Below are positions 21,901-33,900 of a DNA stretch of 64,000 bases, piece after piece. Position 1 is the first letter of the stretch; every line of letters begins with the position of its first letter. Under the pieces are notes generated by a model. That model was not told the origin of the DNA. It made no database searches and saw only the letters and a list, made by a program, of their open reading frames with translations. The stretch covers positions 1 through 64,000 of the forward strand of contig LGRX02034368.1 of the NCBI GenBank assembly GCA_001247695.2, in the 5' to 3' direction. A program made the position numbers and the translations under genes. The DNA comes from Cymbomonas tetramitiformis (taxonomy: Eukaryota > Chlorophyta > Pyramimonadophyceae > Pyramimonadales > Pyramimonadaceae).

Positions 21901-24900
21901 TCCAATGGGAGTTTGGTAGGGGAGCCTTGGTCAGCGGGCCTCGCGCCATCCAGTGTTTGGTAGGGGGGCCTTGGTCAGCGGGCCTCGCGCCATTCAGTGT
22001 TTGGTAGGGGGGCCTTGGTCAGCGGGCCTCGCGCCATCCAGTGTTTGGTAGGGGGGCCTTGGTCAGCGGGCCTCGCGCCATCCAGTGTTTGGCACCAGGG
22101 TTTTAGCGCCTATCTTTGGTTCCCTTCATCATCTATCCCAGCAATATTTGTTTTAAACGTTTCATGAGCCGCTAGAAAGCATGCTATAGGTTTTGTGAGC
22201 CACCAGGAGGCATGCTATAGGTTTTGTGAGCCACCAGGAGGCATGCTATACGTTTTGTGAGCCACCAGGAGGCATGCTACATGTACAGCACATGTTTCCC
22301 TGCAGCCCGGCTGGAGGTGTGCATTGTTGCATACATGACGAGGACTTGTGCCCGTGGGCCATGCTGTGATCCATGCCGCCACTGTTCTCCTTGCACCGAT
22401 TTCATTGGCAACCAAAACCCAAGCCCCCAAATTGCCACAGAATGTCGGGTGCACTATTTACCCATACGCCGGGGATCAAAGGATTCAGCACACACTTTGG
22501 GACACCTGTCCGAATCTTGCAGAGCTGACAAGTTGAGAACGGGACCCCGTAAGCCTCACTGAGCCACCAGAGCGCCTCTGCAACTGCTTTGTCTGCAAGG
22601 GTTAGGGCCCACCAGGACGGTTCTGAGAATTTATCGAAAGTATGGATAAATAACTATGGAGAGATTCCGCACCTGCCAGCATGATTAAACTTGAAATTAC
22701 CTGTTGAATGGCCTGAGTGAGATGAGACACCAAACACTTATTGTGATTTGCTTGATGTCAATAAACCATGCAAAAGTGTGATCCTCGAGGAATGTGGGCA
22801 ATGCCATTGGCAGGGCTTCTGAACTTTTCACCGCAAGCACACGTGTACCGTTTCAGCTGCATTGACGCAGCCACGTCATCGCTCCGCCTCGAAGCCGCGC
22901 GCTCCTGCCAGCGTGGCTCTCAGTGCTACCTTGCCTATGGCGCCCTACCCAACATCCAGGTAGGTCACGCTCTTATACCAGACCTAATGCAGGTATGTTA
23001 CGCTTGCAGACCATTCCACGTCAAGTTATATTTTGCTTTCAGGCCCTTACATGTCCACTTACTCACGGCACTCTACCGACACATCCATGATTGTCATCTC
23101 AGCAGCAAATGCAACGGATACTTTACAGCTGGGGCATGCAATATTCCAGTCTCTCGCGTGCACCAGCTGATCCTCACATGATTTCTTGGGTTCTCTTGGT
23201 TTAAGTTGAATGGATTAAGATATTTGATTAAAATCGAAGCAGCTGCCGGAGTGTTGGAATTCGAGAGTTCGTTTTCACAAAAGCGAGCGTAAACTTTCAT
23301 TCACAAAAGATATACCAGTTCGCAGCTTGAAACGCCGCGAACTTCAGCGCCCAATCATTATTGATTGGGCAGTCTAAGTGAAAGTTCACTAAACAGAGTC
23401 CTACGTGTCACTGTCGTGTTCATACCGACCGCAGTGACACGCCTGAGTACAGATGAACTTATTACGCATTTCCCGATGGTCATCAATGATCTGACGGCCA
23501 CGATTAGTTCAGCAGATCTACAGATCTAGATCTAAGGGTTCCACAGGGTTTCTTTAGGGTTTCTTCAGGGTTTGAGCATCCTGACTACTGTAGAAGGTCT
23601 AGATAGTCATGCTTTACACCAAACTGATCAGCAGGCACTTGCAGATTCCAATACCCCTTCTAAAGGGTGACTGTCTAGTTGTCCTACTGCCAGTTCTTGG
23701 GAATGGTGCCCCTTCAGTCAGCAACACCCAGTTCTTGGGATGGTGCCCCTCCAGCTCCAGTTTATGGGGATGGTGCCCCTCCAGCTCCAGTTTATGGGGA
23801 TAGTGCCCCTTCAGTCCTCAGTCTTCAGAGTTGGAGTTCTGCAACTTCATGATGCCCAGCCTTTCCCTGTGTGTAAGAAATGCTGGTAGGGGAAGAGGTT
23901 TGGTGAAGATGTCAGCTGTGTTGTCCGCTGAGGCGACGTACATGGCTTCCACCATCTTGGACTTCACCAGCTCTCGGATGTACATGTGTCTCACCTCGAT
24001 GTGCTTGGATCTGTTATTGTTGACATAGTCAGATGCCAAATGAATGCCCCCCTGGTTGTCACAGTACATCTGTACCGGGGTGCAGATGTCCACCAGGTCG
24101 GTCAGCACGTTAATGATGTACTTGACCTCCCTAGCCCCTTCAGACATGGCGATTATCTCAGCCTCGGTAGTTGACAGCGACACACATCTCTGCATGATGG
24201 AGGAGAAGATCAGTAAGCTGCCACATAGGTAGACTGCAATGCCAGATGTGGATCTCCTCGTGGTTTTGCACCCAGCATAATCAGCATCAGTATATATGCA
24301 TAGTGGTAGTGCTCCACTGGCCTGACCCAGCCCCCTTGGCACAGAGGAGGTTGCCCGCAGTACCAGTTCGTGGCCCATAGTGCCCTTAAGGTATCTGACA
24401 ACCTGCTTCAGAGCCACAAAGTGCTCTGGGCCATAAGACGCACAAAAACGAGAGAGAGCAGATACAGTAGCCATGATATCAGGGCGCGTGCACCTTGCAA
24501 CCCACTGCAGCTGCCCAAGTAGCCCCCTGAATGGAATGGTGGCATCCTTACTATCAGATGGGGCAAGAGAGCACCCTGGAGACATAGGCAGGCTCGCTGG
24601 CTTAGCATCCTTAAGTGCATAGGTCTCAATCATCCGAGAGATATATCCAGACTGAGACAGATATGCCACCCCAGGGCCCCAACGCACACCAATGCCCATC
24701 ACAAGATCCAGTACACCCAAGTCCTTACAGGCATACTGGGAGTTGAAGGCTGCCACAAAGTTATCCTACCATGAGCGGCTGTTGGTGGCCACAATGTAGT
24801 CATCCACATATGCCAATATGATGACCGTGATGTCAGAGTCCCGGATGTAGTAGAGGCAAGGCTCAACATCACTGCGCCTCATCCTCTCATCATAGCCCAT

Positions 24901-27900
24901 AATGAAGGCATCACTGGTCTCAAACCACTCCTTGCCCGCCTGCTTCAGGCCATACACCGCCTTGAGCAGCTTGGCACACGTCCTGCCCTGATACTCCAGC
25001 CCCCTAGGGAGCTTGACATACAGGTCCTCCTCCAGGATCGAGTTCAGGAAGGCTGTCTCCACATCCATGTGATACACCTCGAGGGCAAGGTTGAGCGCCA
25101 GAATGATAACCAGCCTCACTGAAGACAACTGTGTGCATGGGGCAAAGGTGTCAAAATAGTCGACACCATACTCCTGCTTGTTGCCCCTCACACACACCCT
25201 CGCCTTGCGCTTCTGCAACTGCCGATGCTTGTCCAGTTTGACCTTTAACACCAAGGACATGTCCAACAGACGAACACCAGGAGGGACATCCTCCATGTCC
25301 ATCATCAGGAGAGCCTGCTTGACCGCAACCAGGGCCTCAAGCTCGGTCTGAATAGCGTCCATCCACTCACCAGCATCAGGCGCCTCCATAGCTTGCTTGA
25401 CCCCCTTGGGCTCAGTCACGCCATCTGGCAGCACATCCACCGAGCTCCCAGCACACGACTTCCCCACTGCTGCCAAGCACGTGTGCTCAGGAGGGAAGTG
25501 CACCTTACCCACCGGCAGGTCAATGTGTGTGAAGTTGGTGAGCAACATGACACAGTACGGAAATGAGCTGGCCCCCACAGCTCGCGCGCATATAATGCCA
25601 GCTTCCATCTTCTCACCTCCAGTATCCACCGTGACCTCAGTGAACAGAGGGTAGTTGACATTGAGGTTACCACCGTGTGCAGCTGAGCGCACAGCAACAA
25701 GATGCTCAGGATGGCCATCCAGGTAGGCCCGGAGACTCAACCAGCATGCCTCATCCACTGGTTGCACCTTTAGCACCGCCAGAATCTCGTCACTGTCGTC
25801 AGGTAGATAGACCCCGACATCAAGAACACCGTCTTCCAGTCCACTCGGGAGGATATCATGATATGCACCATCCAACGCCGTCACCATGAAGTCGGTACTC
25901 AACGGGGCCACTGCAGAGGGATCCCAGGTGGTGACCACCTTGCCCAGCTTGTCCACAGCCTCATGGAACTTGACCATGCCAGACTTGACTATCTTCCCCG
26001 ACTCAGGATCATACAACAAGTAGGCTGATGAGACCTCAGAGTGACCAACATACCTCAGCTGCCTTGCTCGGTCACTAAGCTTGTGCTCCCTGCTGTCCGG
26101 GTCCACAAAAGCATATGCCAGACATCCAAACACTCGAAGATGTGAAAGGTCTCGGTGCTGCCCATACAACTTGTAGTAAGGAGACTTCTTGTGCAAGGGC
26201 TTCTGGAATGTCCTGTTCAGAATGTACACAGAGTGACGAACAGCAAGTGGCCACATGTCCACACCAAAGCCAGATGTCAAGAGCAGCGCCCGAGCCATCG
26301 CCTGCACTGTCCTATGAGACCTCTCCACACGAGCTTGGTTCTCATGGAGGTATGGCGATCCATGGCGTTGCTCAATACCTTGGTCTTTGCAGTACTGTTG
26401 TGTCTGCCCAGCAATCATCGTAGAGTCCCCATCAGTGTGCAATACCATATGATACTTCTCCTCAAGTCTCATACGGCTCCTGTGCTGCCTCACCTCAGCC
26501 AGGAACTTCTCAAGGGCTGCTAGGTAGTCCGACTTCCTCTTCATGAAGTACACGCATATCCAAGCTGTACAGTCATCCACGAAGAGGACAAACCACCGGT
26601 ACCCACCAGCACTGTGCCTGAATGGGCCACACGTGTCAGACCATACCAGCAAGCCAATCTCTGCAGCACTTTCCCTGCCCGCAGCCTTCATAGATGGCCT
26701 AATCGCTTTGGTGAGCCTGCAGGAAATACATCTCTCAGGGCAGCGCCACACCAAACTCTTGGCATACTGCGCAATGGTGATACCCATAGGAACCTCCTCG
26801 TCCAGCATCTCCTGCATGGTCACGTCACCAATATGGCCAAGCCGAATATGTGCTAGCATCTTGGCATCAAGCTTCATCACTGTATGCCCATCCTTGTAGA
26901 TCACCACCACAGGCCACTTGGTCTCCCTGACCCATACCCGGCTCTCCCCACACATCTCCAGGTTCTCCACATTGTAGCATGAGTCCAATGGAGCCGAGAA
27001 TATCTTCTCTCCAGCAGGGTACTCATGGACAATGGTAAACTGAGATACAAACTGCCACCAACTGGCTGTCTCCCATCTGGGTAGTACCAATAGGAACTTG
27101 GTGGACTGAGGCGCCCGAGCATAGTCACAGAGAGCCTTCTGCAGACATCTCAGGATGGTGTCATGCTCATAAGGTGGGTTGCCATAGCAGGCTTTACCCG
27201 CCCAGTCCCTGCAGAAGCAAGGGTTGTCAGTTGTGCAATAATCGTCCAGGATGTGGTTGTCAATGGAGGCAAACAACTCCAGAGTAAAGGGTCCATGCTC
27301 CTCAATGTGCTTCCCAGCTTCCTCAAACTTCCAGTCTGTCTTGTCCCGATCAGAGTCATCATGGTATGCTGCACAGGCCATGTAGGTATCCAAAGTGCCA
27401 GTCTGATCTTCATATATGATATACTGGTTGCCAACTCTAGAGAATGAGAAGGTCACCCCCCCACTGGATATCTGCCTGGCCCCAAAATCAACACTGAACC
27501 CAGCATCCTCAAGCGCCACCACAGACACCAGGTTGAATGGCTGCCCAGGAATGCAGTGAGCACTAGTGAACTGCAGCCCAACAGCGCGCCCAGTGGACAC
27601 ATCCAGTTTGGCAAATATGACCGTCCCACTACCCTCCGAGGACACAGTACCAGCCTGCACCACACTGAAAGTGGAACTGGAAGCAGGATCAAAGTCACCG
27701 CCAAAGTCACTCACCATATTGAAGATGTGCTTGGTGGCGCCACTGTCTATCACTGCCACCTTCCCACCGAACGCAGTCAATGGCAGGGCTCTGGTGAAGA
27801 TGTCGGCCGTGTTGTCTGTCGATGCAACATACAGGGCGAGAGAGCTGCCCACAGGGTGGCCTTCATGCAGCTCACATGCATCCTCATCGCCAGAGTCACT

Positions 27901-30900
27901 CCCATCTTCAAGATCAGGTGCATCATAATACCAATCAGAAGAGCAGTAATCTTCAAACCCAGACGCAGCGCCCTTGGCACAGAGGCGGTTCTTGCGAGGC
28001 GGACAGAACAGTCCAGATGCCCAATCATCAGAGGGGATGCCACCCACTCCTTCAAAGGGCTGCCATAAGTGCACATCGTCCTCCTCGTCCGAGTCAGAGG
28101 CATCCACCAGATCTGGCAGAGTATCTGAAGCATAACCACCATCATCCGAGTCAGAGTCTGAAGCTGAATCCAGGTCAGGGATGGAGCAATCAGAGTCGTC
28201 ACAATCATGGCCACCATCATAACAAGATCCAGAGAGATAGACAAGATCAGGCATATAGTTGTGTCCAGCCAATGTATGATAAGACCAGGCATGTCGGTCT
28301 GCAACAACCTGCTCAATACCAGAGGCATCCAGTGTAGCCATAGATCCAGGATCACCTCGGTCTGAAGAGACATCACCATGATGAGAGGAATCCCCAGAGT
28401 CATAGCCACTCTGGTCCGAATGATCATCACCATCATCACAAGATCCAGAGAGATAAATGAGATCAGGCATATAGTCGTGTCCAGCCAATGTGTGATAAGA
28501 CCAGGCATGTCGGTCTGCAACAACCTGTTTAATACCAGAGGCACCCAGTGTAGCCATAAGTTCAGAATCTCCTCGGTCTGAGGAGACATCACCACGATGA
28601 GAAGAATCCCCAGAGTCATAGCCACTCTGGTCTGAATGATCACCACCATCAGATGAGGAGCCAGAGTCCCACTCATCCCCAAAATCATATCCCAGTAATG
28701 CCCAGAAGCTCTCGACCGCCTGCACAGTGTCTCGAGTAACCATACTGAGTAAAGTCATCCATGACTGCAGCCTCTCAAAGGATCCCCGTACCATACCTGG
28801 CTCCATCTCGATCAGACGCTGCAGCAGACTGAACTGCTCGGCCACAACATGCTTGGCACACACCATCTTCTTGTGACTCACCACTCTGCCATCAACAGGA
28901 AAGTGAGGCCTCTCCAGCACAGTCACTGCCCTGTCCAACACTTCCACAGAGCCACTCATGAACATACTATGCACATACTGGACATCTGAAGTGTACCACG
29001 GCTGCCTGGGGGATATCTGATACCCAGGCCCAAGATGTTGCTCCCTTCCTGCTTCCCACAGGGCTTGGGTAGGCTCAAGCTTCCTCCCAGGGAGGGCCGT
29101 GCACAGAGTATCAATGTAGACAAACGAGTCGTACACCGGAGCCACGGGGAAATACTTGTGCCTGTTCAATAAGAACCGATGCCTATTGGGCTGATAGGGG
29201 TGTGACTTCTTACCAGGTCTCCTCACTGCAGAGTGCCTGCTCATAGGAGCATCAGACCTCCACCGATAGACCCCACTCATAGGCTGGTCCCCACCCCCCA
29301 CAGGGGTGGGACCCTCAGAAGATGTAAGCCCGTCCAGAACTGCATAGTAATTGCTCAGGGAGATACCAGACTGAGATGCAGTACAGCCTCCCTCAGTACA
29401 ACCAGAAATAAATTGAGGTAGGTCGTCAGAGAAGCAGGTAACCATGCTGTCCTCTACCAGCTCACAGATTGCATACAGAGCCTTGCCAGTGTCATCCACA
29501 CCAGGGTGCTGCTCAGCTTCAGCAACAGCAGCCGCACGATTGGGTAGCTTCCCATGCTCCTGGTAGTCCTGGAACCTCTTCATTATCGCGTCCCTCCTCT
29601 TCGGATTCTTCTTGAGGTAAGCCTCCCTCTTATCCTCGTGAGTAACATAGCAGTCACTGGACGAGTGTCCAGGCATATGACACACCGGACATGGAACTCG
29701 CTTGAGTAACGCAGCACGCTTCTGCTCTCCCTGCTTACGACGGTCCTCCACGATTCCAGCACCCGTCTCCATCGCTGCTGCAGAAGTCGCGATGACGTTG
29801 TCGTAGTGGCTACATACTGCGTCGTTCAGCTTCTTGAACGACGGCAGCTCGTCCCCAGAGAACATAGTGCGGATATAGACATACGCCGGGTTCAAGGAAT
29901 TCAGCACCATAGCCACAAAGACTGCCTCCAGGCTGGCGACATGAAACATTTCACCACCCGGCAGGAATTTGCTCGTGCACGCATACTCCTCCACCCTGTC
30001 AAGAACCTCCCTCGCATTTAGAAAGCCCTGCAGCGGGGGTGCGAGCGTCATAAACCTCTTCATGTCATCAAGCAAAGCCTTGACCTGCCGCACAAAGTAC
30101 GCAGAGCCCGTGCTCCGACGCATTTTAATTAGCTGTCGCCAGGCTGAGACAGCGTCTGCTTCAGTACTGTACGACCGAACAACTGCGTTCTCCGTCCTGG
30201 TGGTAACGCGCGATAGAAAGTCATGAAATAACTGATTCGCTGCCACCGAGAACTTCTCGTCCTTCTTGATGTCCTCTAACTCGCGCGTGTCCGTCAATAA
30301 CAGCGACAACGCCGGGTGACGCAGAGACGGTACAATTTTACCCCGGAATTTCATCCACTTGCTGTCATTTTCGGCCTCCTGACCAGAATAGAGCTGGTCA
30401 GTCGGGAACCCCTTCAACATATCCGTTAGAAAAGGTAAAGGTACGTCCACAGTACCACTCGCAACTCGAGATTTAACACTGGAACCAGACATGCTGGATT
30501 CCGCGGCCTCAGGACACGCAATAGCATTTCCCGTCCCCGCATTCTGATTCGCAACAGCCAACGGCGGCACTGCTTGTGCCAGGGCTTGAACCATTTTAAG
30601 AAGCTCATTTATACGCGCGTCTTGCTGCGTTAATAGCTGTTGCTGCCTCTCATCAATACGCGCCTCTTGCTGCGCGAAAAGATTAGCCAGCGCTGCAGAG
30701 TCCTCCCCTGCTGAGATTCCATCAGGCTTCCCTTCCTCCGAAAGTTCGCCAAAAGTAGATTCCTCACTCAGACCTGGGGGCCTCTCTAGAGCTTTGGCCT
30801 TGTCTTGTCTCCTACTCATTTTCGAATATTACGCGCAGTGAAATTTTGGTGATACAAACGTCGGTTCAAACTTACAATGTAAGTGGGCCCATAACCTGTT

Positions 30901-33900
30901 GGAATTCGAGAGTTCGTTTTCACAAAAGCGAGCGTAAACTTTCATTCACAAAAGATATACCAGTTCGCAGCTTGAAACGCCGCGAACTTCAGCGCCCAAT
31001 CATTATTGATTGGGCAGTCTAAGTGAAAGTTCACTAAACAGAGTCCTACGTGTCACTGTCGTGTTCATACCGACCGCAGTGACACGCCTGAGTACAGATG
31101 AACTTATTACGCACTTGCCGATGGTCATCAATGATCTGACGGCCACGATTAGTTCAGCAGATCTACAGATCTAGATCTAAGGGTTCCACAGGGTTTCTTT
31201 AGGGTTTCTTCAGGGTTTGAGCATCCTGACTACTGTAGAAGGTCTAGATAGTCATGCTTTACACCAAACTGATCAGCAGGCACTTGCAGATTCCAATACG
31301 GAGGCAAGGCGAACAGGGACCCTTTCTTGAGAAGAGAGCCCGGCAGAACGCGCTTTGAATGCCGCGCAAGCTCCAGAGAGCGCGCGGCAGGGCCCTGCCT
31401 GTTGTCTCACTGCAACTTCCAGAGAGCGCGCGGCAGGGCCCTGCCTGTTGTCTCACTGCAACTTCCAGAGAGCGCGCGGCAGGGCCCTGCCTGTTGTCTC
31501 ACTGCAACTTCCAGAGAGCGCGCGGCAGGGCCCTGCCTGTTGTCTCACTGCAACTTCCAGAGAGCGCGCGGCAGGGCCCTGCCTGTTGTCTCACTGCAAC
31601 TTCCAGAGAGCGCGCGGCAGGGCCCTGCCTGTTGTCTCACTGCAACTTCCAGAGAGCGCGCGGCAGGGCCCGGCCTGTTGTCTCACTGCAACTTCCAGAG
31701 AGCGCGCGGCAGGGCCCGGCCTGTTGTCTCACTGCAACTTCCAGAGAGCGCGCGGCAGGGCCCTGCCTGTTGTCTCACTGCAACTTCCAGAGAGCGCGCG
31801 GCAGGGCCCTGCCTGTTGTCTCACTGCAACTTCCAGAGAGCGCGCGGCAGGGCCCTGCCTGTTGTCTCACTGCAACTTCCAGAGAGCGCGCGGCAGGGCC
31901 CTGCCTGTTGTCTCACTGCAACTTCCAGAGAGCGCGCGGCAGGGCCCTGCCTGTTGTCTCACTGCAACTTCCAGAGAGCGCGCGGCAGGGCCCTGCCTGT
32001 TGTCTCACTGCAACTTCCAGAGAGCGCGCGGCAGGGCCCTGCCTGTTGTCTCACTGTCAGATTTGATTGTTTAGGCCGATGCGAAGATGCATGGAAGGGT
32101 GAGCGGGCGGATATGATGCGGGTCACAACTTGGGTTGGACTGTTGGGTAATCCTCTATGCCAGCTGGCGCTTTTTTATGGTTTCGTGATTGAAGATAATC
32201 CGTACGATGTCATCAAAGTGACGCTAGAGCCCGACCCTGATGACCCTCTCCATCAGCCTAAGACCAACTTGCTGGAGAAGCTTGGTGCGTATGACAAGTG
32301 ATGTCTGCAGTGTGAGCTATGGAATAGTGCAGGTGGGGACATGAATGGCCACGGCAGTGGTGCGGGCGTGGAGCCCATAGTGAGAGAGAGGAGGGACATG
32401 AATGGCCACGGCAGTGGTGCGGGCGTGGAGCCCATAGTGAGAGAGCGGGGACATGCATGGCCACGGCAGTGGTGCGGGCGTGGAGCCCATAGTGAGAGAG
32501 CGGGGACATGCATGGCCACGGCAGTGGTGCGGGCGGCTATGGCAGCTGATTGATGTTGGGAGAGCTGAGTGAGTGCCGCGCGTTGTTTGTCAGGGCTGCC
32601 GACAGAGCATATGATAGGTCGCGGACGTAGTCGCCAGCTCCCAACAAAGCTTTTGGCTGCATTGCGTATATTGCTTTTGGACGAGGAGGAAGTTCTCCGC
32701 TTACCTGCCCTCGACCCACTTCGAGCCCCGGTGCAGCGCCCTTCGCCCCTTTCCCCGCCTCCGCCCTGGGAGCTCCTGCTGGTTTCTTCCTCAGCGATCC
32801 CTCCCATTCATTTCACTTTTGCACGAATCCTCATTTGCCAAAGGCACTCACTGCATACTATGAATGGTTTTGTCCACTGCTCAGGCGCTTGCTAATATCC
32901 GTTTTGGGGTTGAAGTTTTTAAATGTCTGTCCAAGCGTGCATCAAAGGTCAATAGAGTCCCCTGGGCAGGGCGAGGTGGGAAAGCAAAAGGAGCAGAGCT
33001 GAGTGACCGTGCTGGTTTGAGGTCATTTGTACTATCCGAGTCACATGTGACGGTTCGAGTCTATCTGAGTCACATGTGACGGTTCGAGTCTGTCAGAGTC
33101 ACATGTGACGGTTCAGCTATGTTTTAGGGTATTGCTCATAAATTCAGGAGCATTGCAGAGCGGGCGTGGTATTGGCAAGGCCGCCCGAAGTTGCTGTCTG
33201 CAGATGTGGGCATGCCACCTAGGCTCGATAGATTGTGTGACAGTGCGCGAGGTTGTCCATATTTGGATTGAACTGAAAGGCAGTTTTTTCTGGTTCGCTC
33301 GTGCGGAACACGTGCATGGGCTTGCTCCTCGGGCCGCCGCCTCCAGCGCAACTCCCCTCAGACGAGGAGCGCGCTGGCCTGGGCTCCCACTGCACAGACC
33401 TCAGCGCTTCCGGCCATGCGCAAGCGGCAAGACATCTGCGGTCGCATCCCCAGGAGCTCCCCCGCAGGCCGCCTCGGGGCTTGGTCCAGACCAGGCACAA
33501 ACGCCCATTTTGAAGGGCGCCGGATTGGGGGGCTGAATGACAAAAAATCAGAAACTTGCTCTCATGTGACATTTGGAATCGAACTTTGGGGGACATACAA
33601 TGGACAGTTGACGGACCTCCCTGAAACTTCCTAATACCAATCCCCACAGCATTTCCCCAAGTTCGACAAAACATGCTTAAATTGGAGCCAGTGGAATTTT
33701 AGTGGTTTCAAAACGTGGACCGCACCTCGCAAACAGTCACCCTGGCACATGGTATCTAGGACTCTCCCACCGTCTAGGACCGCCCCCCCCCTCTCTTTCC
33801 TATGGGGATATAGGCCGTGAAACGCTGAGGCTAGATTCGCCCACCGGTCTGATGGGCATCCCCTCCCGGTTCGGTGAGATGTTAAGGTCCCACGGTTTGG

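Larger units (their letters stand above)
18510..22600. repeat. Four dispersed copies of an intronic repeat (R block)
   Basis: A block containing TGTACCCACGCCGGGGATCA, then AAAGGATTCAGCACACACTT, and GAAGAATGGGACCCCCTAAG occurs at about 18516-18960, 19538-19960, 21545-21715 and 22440-22580. The first two copies also share a 3' extension with CTGCCCTGCCGGCGCACTGC. The ~1-kb spacing of the first two suggests a tandem duplication, later invaded. No LTR or TIR ends seen. Stretches between copies (18004-18510, 18961-19537, 22600-22785) hold no recognised gene. Confidence 0.8.
23253..31298 (-). mobile_element. Nearly intact Ty1/copia retrotransposon
   Basis: Two ~401-bp direct LTRs (23253-23653 and 30897-31298) start TGTTGGAAT and end ATTCCAATA. 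The flanking 5-bp target duplication is CGGAG (23248-23252 and 31299-31303). The LTRs differ at very few positions (for example CATTTCCCG versus CACTTGCCG), implying recent insertion. Internal order on the minus strand is primer site, gag with zinc knuckle, long acidic spacer, protease, integrase, reverse transcriptase, RNase H, polypurine tract: the copia order (integrase before RT). It is antisense to the host SET gene and lies in its intron. Confidence 0.97.

Noticed and set aside
31373..32056. Possible CRISPR array
   Set aside because: The repeat is continuous, with no variable spacers, and lies in eukaryotic intron DNA; it is a minisatellite. The same applies to 17398-18003.
31327..32301. 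Long ORFs of 235-324 codons in all three plus frames
   Set aside because: They are produced by the 46-bp minisatellite, whose length not divisible by three cycles every frame through the same stop-free reading. Only the last part (from 32164) is a real exon.
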